From NCBI GenBank assembly GCA_903868455.1, contig CAIPVK010000089.1, positions 1 through 8,300 of the forward strand: a stretch of DNA of 8,300 nt. The letters are read 5' to 3'. Under the pieces are notes generated by a model, which saw only the letters and a list, made by a program, of their open reading frames with translations, was not told the origin of the DNA and did no database searches. Within the stretch, counting starts at the first letter, position 1, and each line of letters begins with the position of its first letter. This document shows, in pieces, positions 6,998 to 8,300 of the stretch. A program made the position numbers and the translations under genes. This DNA is from an uncultured Opitutia bacterium (lineage in GTDB: Bacteria > Verrucomicrobiota > Verrucomicrobiia > Opitutales > UBA953).

Positions 6998-8209
6998 TCA
7001 GAAGAGGATCTGGACCTGGGCGCGGATGACGTCGGCGTTGGCCTTGGTCGCGCCGGTCGCACCCTTGAAGTCGGCCATCTCGTAACCGGCGGTGAGCTTC
7101 ACGTTGTCGCCGCTGATCTTGTAGATGACGCCGAGGTAGAGGCTGTCCGCCTTGGTGAAGGTGGTGGAGATGTTGGCGTCGTTGCCGCGGCGGATCGAGT
7201 CCGAGACGTCGATCGAGGCGCGGCCGTCGGCGTCGAGCTTGGAGTAGCGGGCGACCGCGGACCAAGAGTCGTCGAGCTTCTGGACCAAGGTGACGTTCAG
7301 GCCGGTGGGCGAGGGCGTGTTGGCGACATCCTTGAAGTCGGCGAGGATGAGCTCGGCGACGAGGTTGGTGTTGCCGAGGGTCACGTCGACGTAGGGATTG
7401 AGAATGCTCAGCTCGCTGACGGCGGGGGTGCCCGTGCCGGCGAAGCCCGAGGCGACGTAGTTCACGCCCGCGGCGTAGATCTCGGCGTCCGAGACCTTGG
7501 TCTTGTAACCGAGGGTCAGGCCGTAGCCGAGGTCGTTGTTGTTGGTCGCGCTGGCCGCGCCGTTGTCGGCGAACTTGGTGCCGAACACGGAGGCGCCATA
7601 GGTCCAGTCACCCTGCTTGCCGGTGTAGAAGACGCCGGTGTGGCGGCCGCCGAGATCGCCGCCCTGGGTGGTCTTGCCCTCGGTGAAGTAGCGGGTGGCG
7701 AGGGAGCGCTCGACGGTGGGAATCTTGGAGGAGGAGGTGGTCTCCTCGACCACGACGTAGGTCTTGCGGTAGCCGATCTCGAACTTGCCGAAGGACTTGT
7801 CGACGGTCACGAGGGCCTTGTCCAGGGTGTTGTCGACGAAGTTGTTGACGATCTCGCCGGAGAAGCCGTCGCCCATGTCGGCGGCGACGCCGAGATAGAG
7901 GCGGCGGGCCATGAACTGGTTGACGGTGGCGGGGTTGACGGTGCCCTGCTCGGTGTCGATCGAGGCGTACTGGAACTGCACGCGGCCCGAGATCGTGAGG
8001 CGCTTGAGGGCGTCCTCCTTGGCGAAGACCTCGTCGAGGTTGGCCGAGGCGGTCTTGGCCTTCGACTCCTCGAGGATCTTACCGCGCTCCTCGGCGGTGA
8101 TCGTGCCCTTCTTGACGAGGATATCCAGGATCTCCTTGTCGCCGGCGTGGGCGGTGGCGGTGAGCGCGGCCGCGGCCGCGAGGGTGAGGGTCTTCAGTTG
8201 GGTGCGCAT
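6998..8209 (-). CDS. Outer-membrane porin, phosphate-selective porin O/P type
   Basis: This is probably a 16- or 18-stranded beta-barrel channel for small solutes in the outer membrane. The product is 403 residues. MRTQLKTLTLAAAAALTATA-HA is a clear Sec signal peptide with cleavage expected after A22 (AHA/GD). Residues 24-70 are charged and helix-prone (ILDILVKKGTITAEERGKILEES), unlike a barrel. From about 71 on, amphipathic strands alternate with turns (ISGRVQFQYAS, RRLYLGVAADMG, KFEIGYRKTYVV). The chain ends VQILF, the C-terminal Phe signature for barrel assembly. The RRLYLGV region resembles the O/P family; phosphate selectivity cannot be inferred from the family name. An in-frame Met 24 codons upstream is rejected because the signal peptide starts at MRTQ. 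Upstream of the ATG the mRNA is pyrimidine-rich with no Shine-Dalgarno. A strong terminator follows the gene, consistent with a monocistronic transcript. Confidence 0.85.
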   Translation of the reverse strand: MRTQLKTLTLAAAAALTATAHAGDKEILDILVKKGTITAEERGKILEESKAKTASANLDEVFAKEDALKRLTISGRVQFQYASIDTEQGTVNPATVNQFMARRLYLGVAADMGDGFSGEIVNNFVDNTLDKALVTVDKSFGKFEIGYRKTYVVVEETTSSSKIPTVERSLATRYFTEGKTTQGGDLGGRHTGVFYTGKQGDWTYGASVFGTKFADNGAASATNNNDLGYGLTLGYKTKVSDAEIYAAGVNYVASGFAGTGTPAVSELSILNPYVDVTLGNTNLVAELILADFKDVANTPSPTGLNVTLVQKLDDSWSAVARYSKLDADGRASIDVSDSIRRGNDANISTTFTKADSLYLGVIYKISGDNVKLTAGYEMADFKGATGATKANADVIRAQVQILF

Positions 8210-8241
8210 GGTGTGGGTGTGCGGGGAGAGTGTCGCAGGCG

Positions 8242-8298
8242 AATGTGACAGGTTGATGGCGGCGGGGTGAAGAACCGGCACCGAAGAACCGTCACATT
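8242..8298. promoter_or_regulatory. Inverted repeat AATGTGAC / GTCACATT upstream of the porin
   Basis: AATGTGAC (8242-8249) and GTCACATT (8291-8298) are perfect 8-base complements separated by 41 bases, in the region where the porin promoter should lie. A weak promoter on the minus strand (TTCACC at 8271-8266, CACATT at 8247-8242, 18-base spacing) overlaps the proximal copy. The arms might be paired operator half-sites; nothing identifies the regulator. Confidence 0.35.
8269..8291 (-). repeat. Direct repeat CGGTTCTTC x2 upstream of the porin
   Basis: On the minus strand CGGTTCTTC occurs at 8291-8283 and again at 8277-8269, with a 14-base period. Both copies are upstream of the candidate porin -35. 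Such spacing can reflect tandem regulator sites, but two copies of nine bases may also be chance. Confidence 0.4.
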
Positions 8299-8300
8299 TC

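Noticed and set aside
6808..7029. Possible 73-codon gene in the hairpin region
   Set aside because: It runs through the repeat array, the terminator stem and the 3' end of the porin, has no ribosome binding site, and its hydrophobic part is just the translated CTC/CTT-rich repeat arm.
8231..8251. Pho-box-like pair CTGTCAC / CTGCGAC upstream of the porin
   Set aside because: The repeat period is 13 rather than the 11 of known PhoB sites and the second copy is degenerate. The phosphate link would rest only on the family name.
8242..8298. CRP/FNR-type site from TGTGAC...GTCACA
   Set aside because: The half-sites are 41 bases apart, far more than the short spacer of a single CRP/FNR dimer site.

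Overview
The window is a high-GC bacterial chromosome segment (strong G/C bias at third codon positions) carrying housekeeping and metabolic genes plus one repeat-rich intergenic region. Gene content points to a Gram-negative bacterium. A porin with a signal peptide and a C-terminal Phe shows an outer membrane, and MurA shows peptidoglycan. My best guess is Verrucomicrobiota, Opitutae-like, from three things: the porin with a helical N-terminal segment, the carboxy(nor)spermidine route, and the style of the palindromic intergenic repeats. That placement rests on memory of such genomes, not on a search.

Layout. Bases 1-400 hold the 3' end of murA (+). It converges, with a 6-base gap, on ruvB (-, 407-1444). 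An 84-base divergent gap then leads to proB (1529-2299) and proA (2296-3555), both + and coupled by an ATGA overlap. A tRNA-Asp(GTC) gene (3624-3700) follows, with a perfect TTGACA upstream, a leader/trailer inverted repeat around it, and an intrinsic terminator (3721-3744). Next comes a tight two-gene + operon: carboxynorspermidine/carboxyspermidine dehydrogenase (3788-4984) and its PLP-dependent decarboxylase NspC (4986-6167). A small membrane-anchored coiled-coil protein of unknown function (6221-6667) follows. Bases 6668-6997 hold no gene. They contain an array of hairpin repeats inside imperfect inverted arms, then a strong terminator serving the last gene. That gene is a porin of the phosphate-selective porin O/P type on the - strand (6998-8209). 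Its upstream region (8210-8300) carries short inverted and direct repeats.

How the genes work together. ProB and ProA make glutamate-5-semialdehyde for proline. The dehydrogenase/NspC pair condenses aspartate semialdehyde with a diamine and then decarboxylates the product to a triamine (norspermidine or spermidine). MurA serves peptidoglycan synthesis, RuvB serves Holliday-junction migration, and the porin serves outer-membrane uptake. These are independent housekeeping functions. I see no defence, phage, toxin or biosynthetic cluster. The least explained parts are the hairpin array at 6690-6920, the inverted repeat enclosing the tRNA, and the coiled-coil protein.
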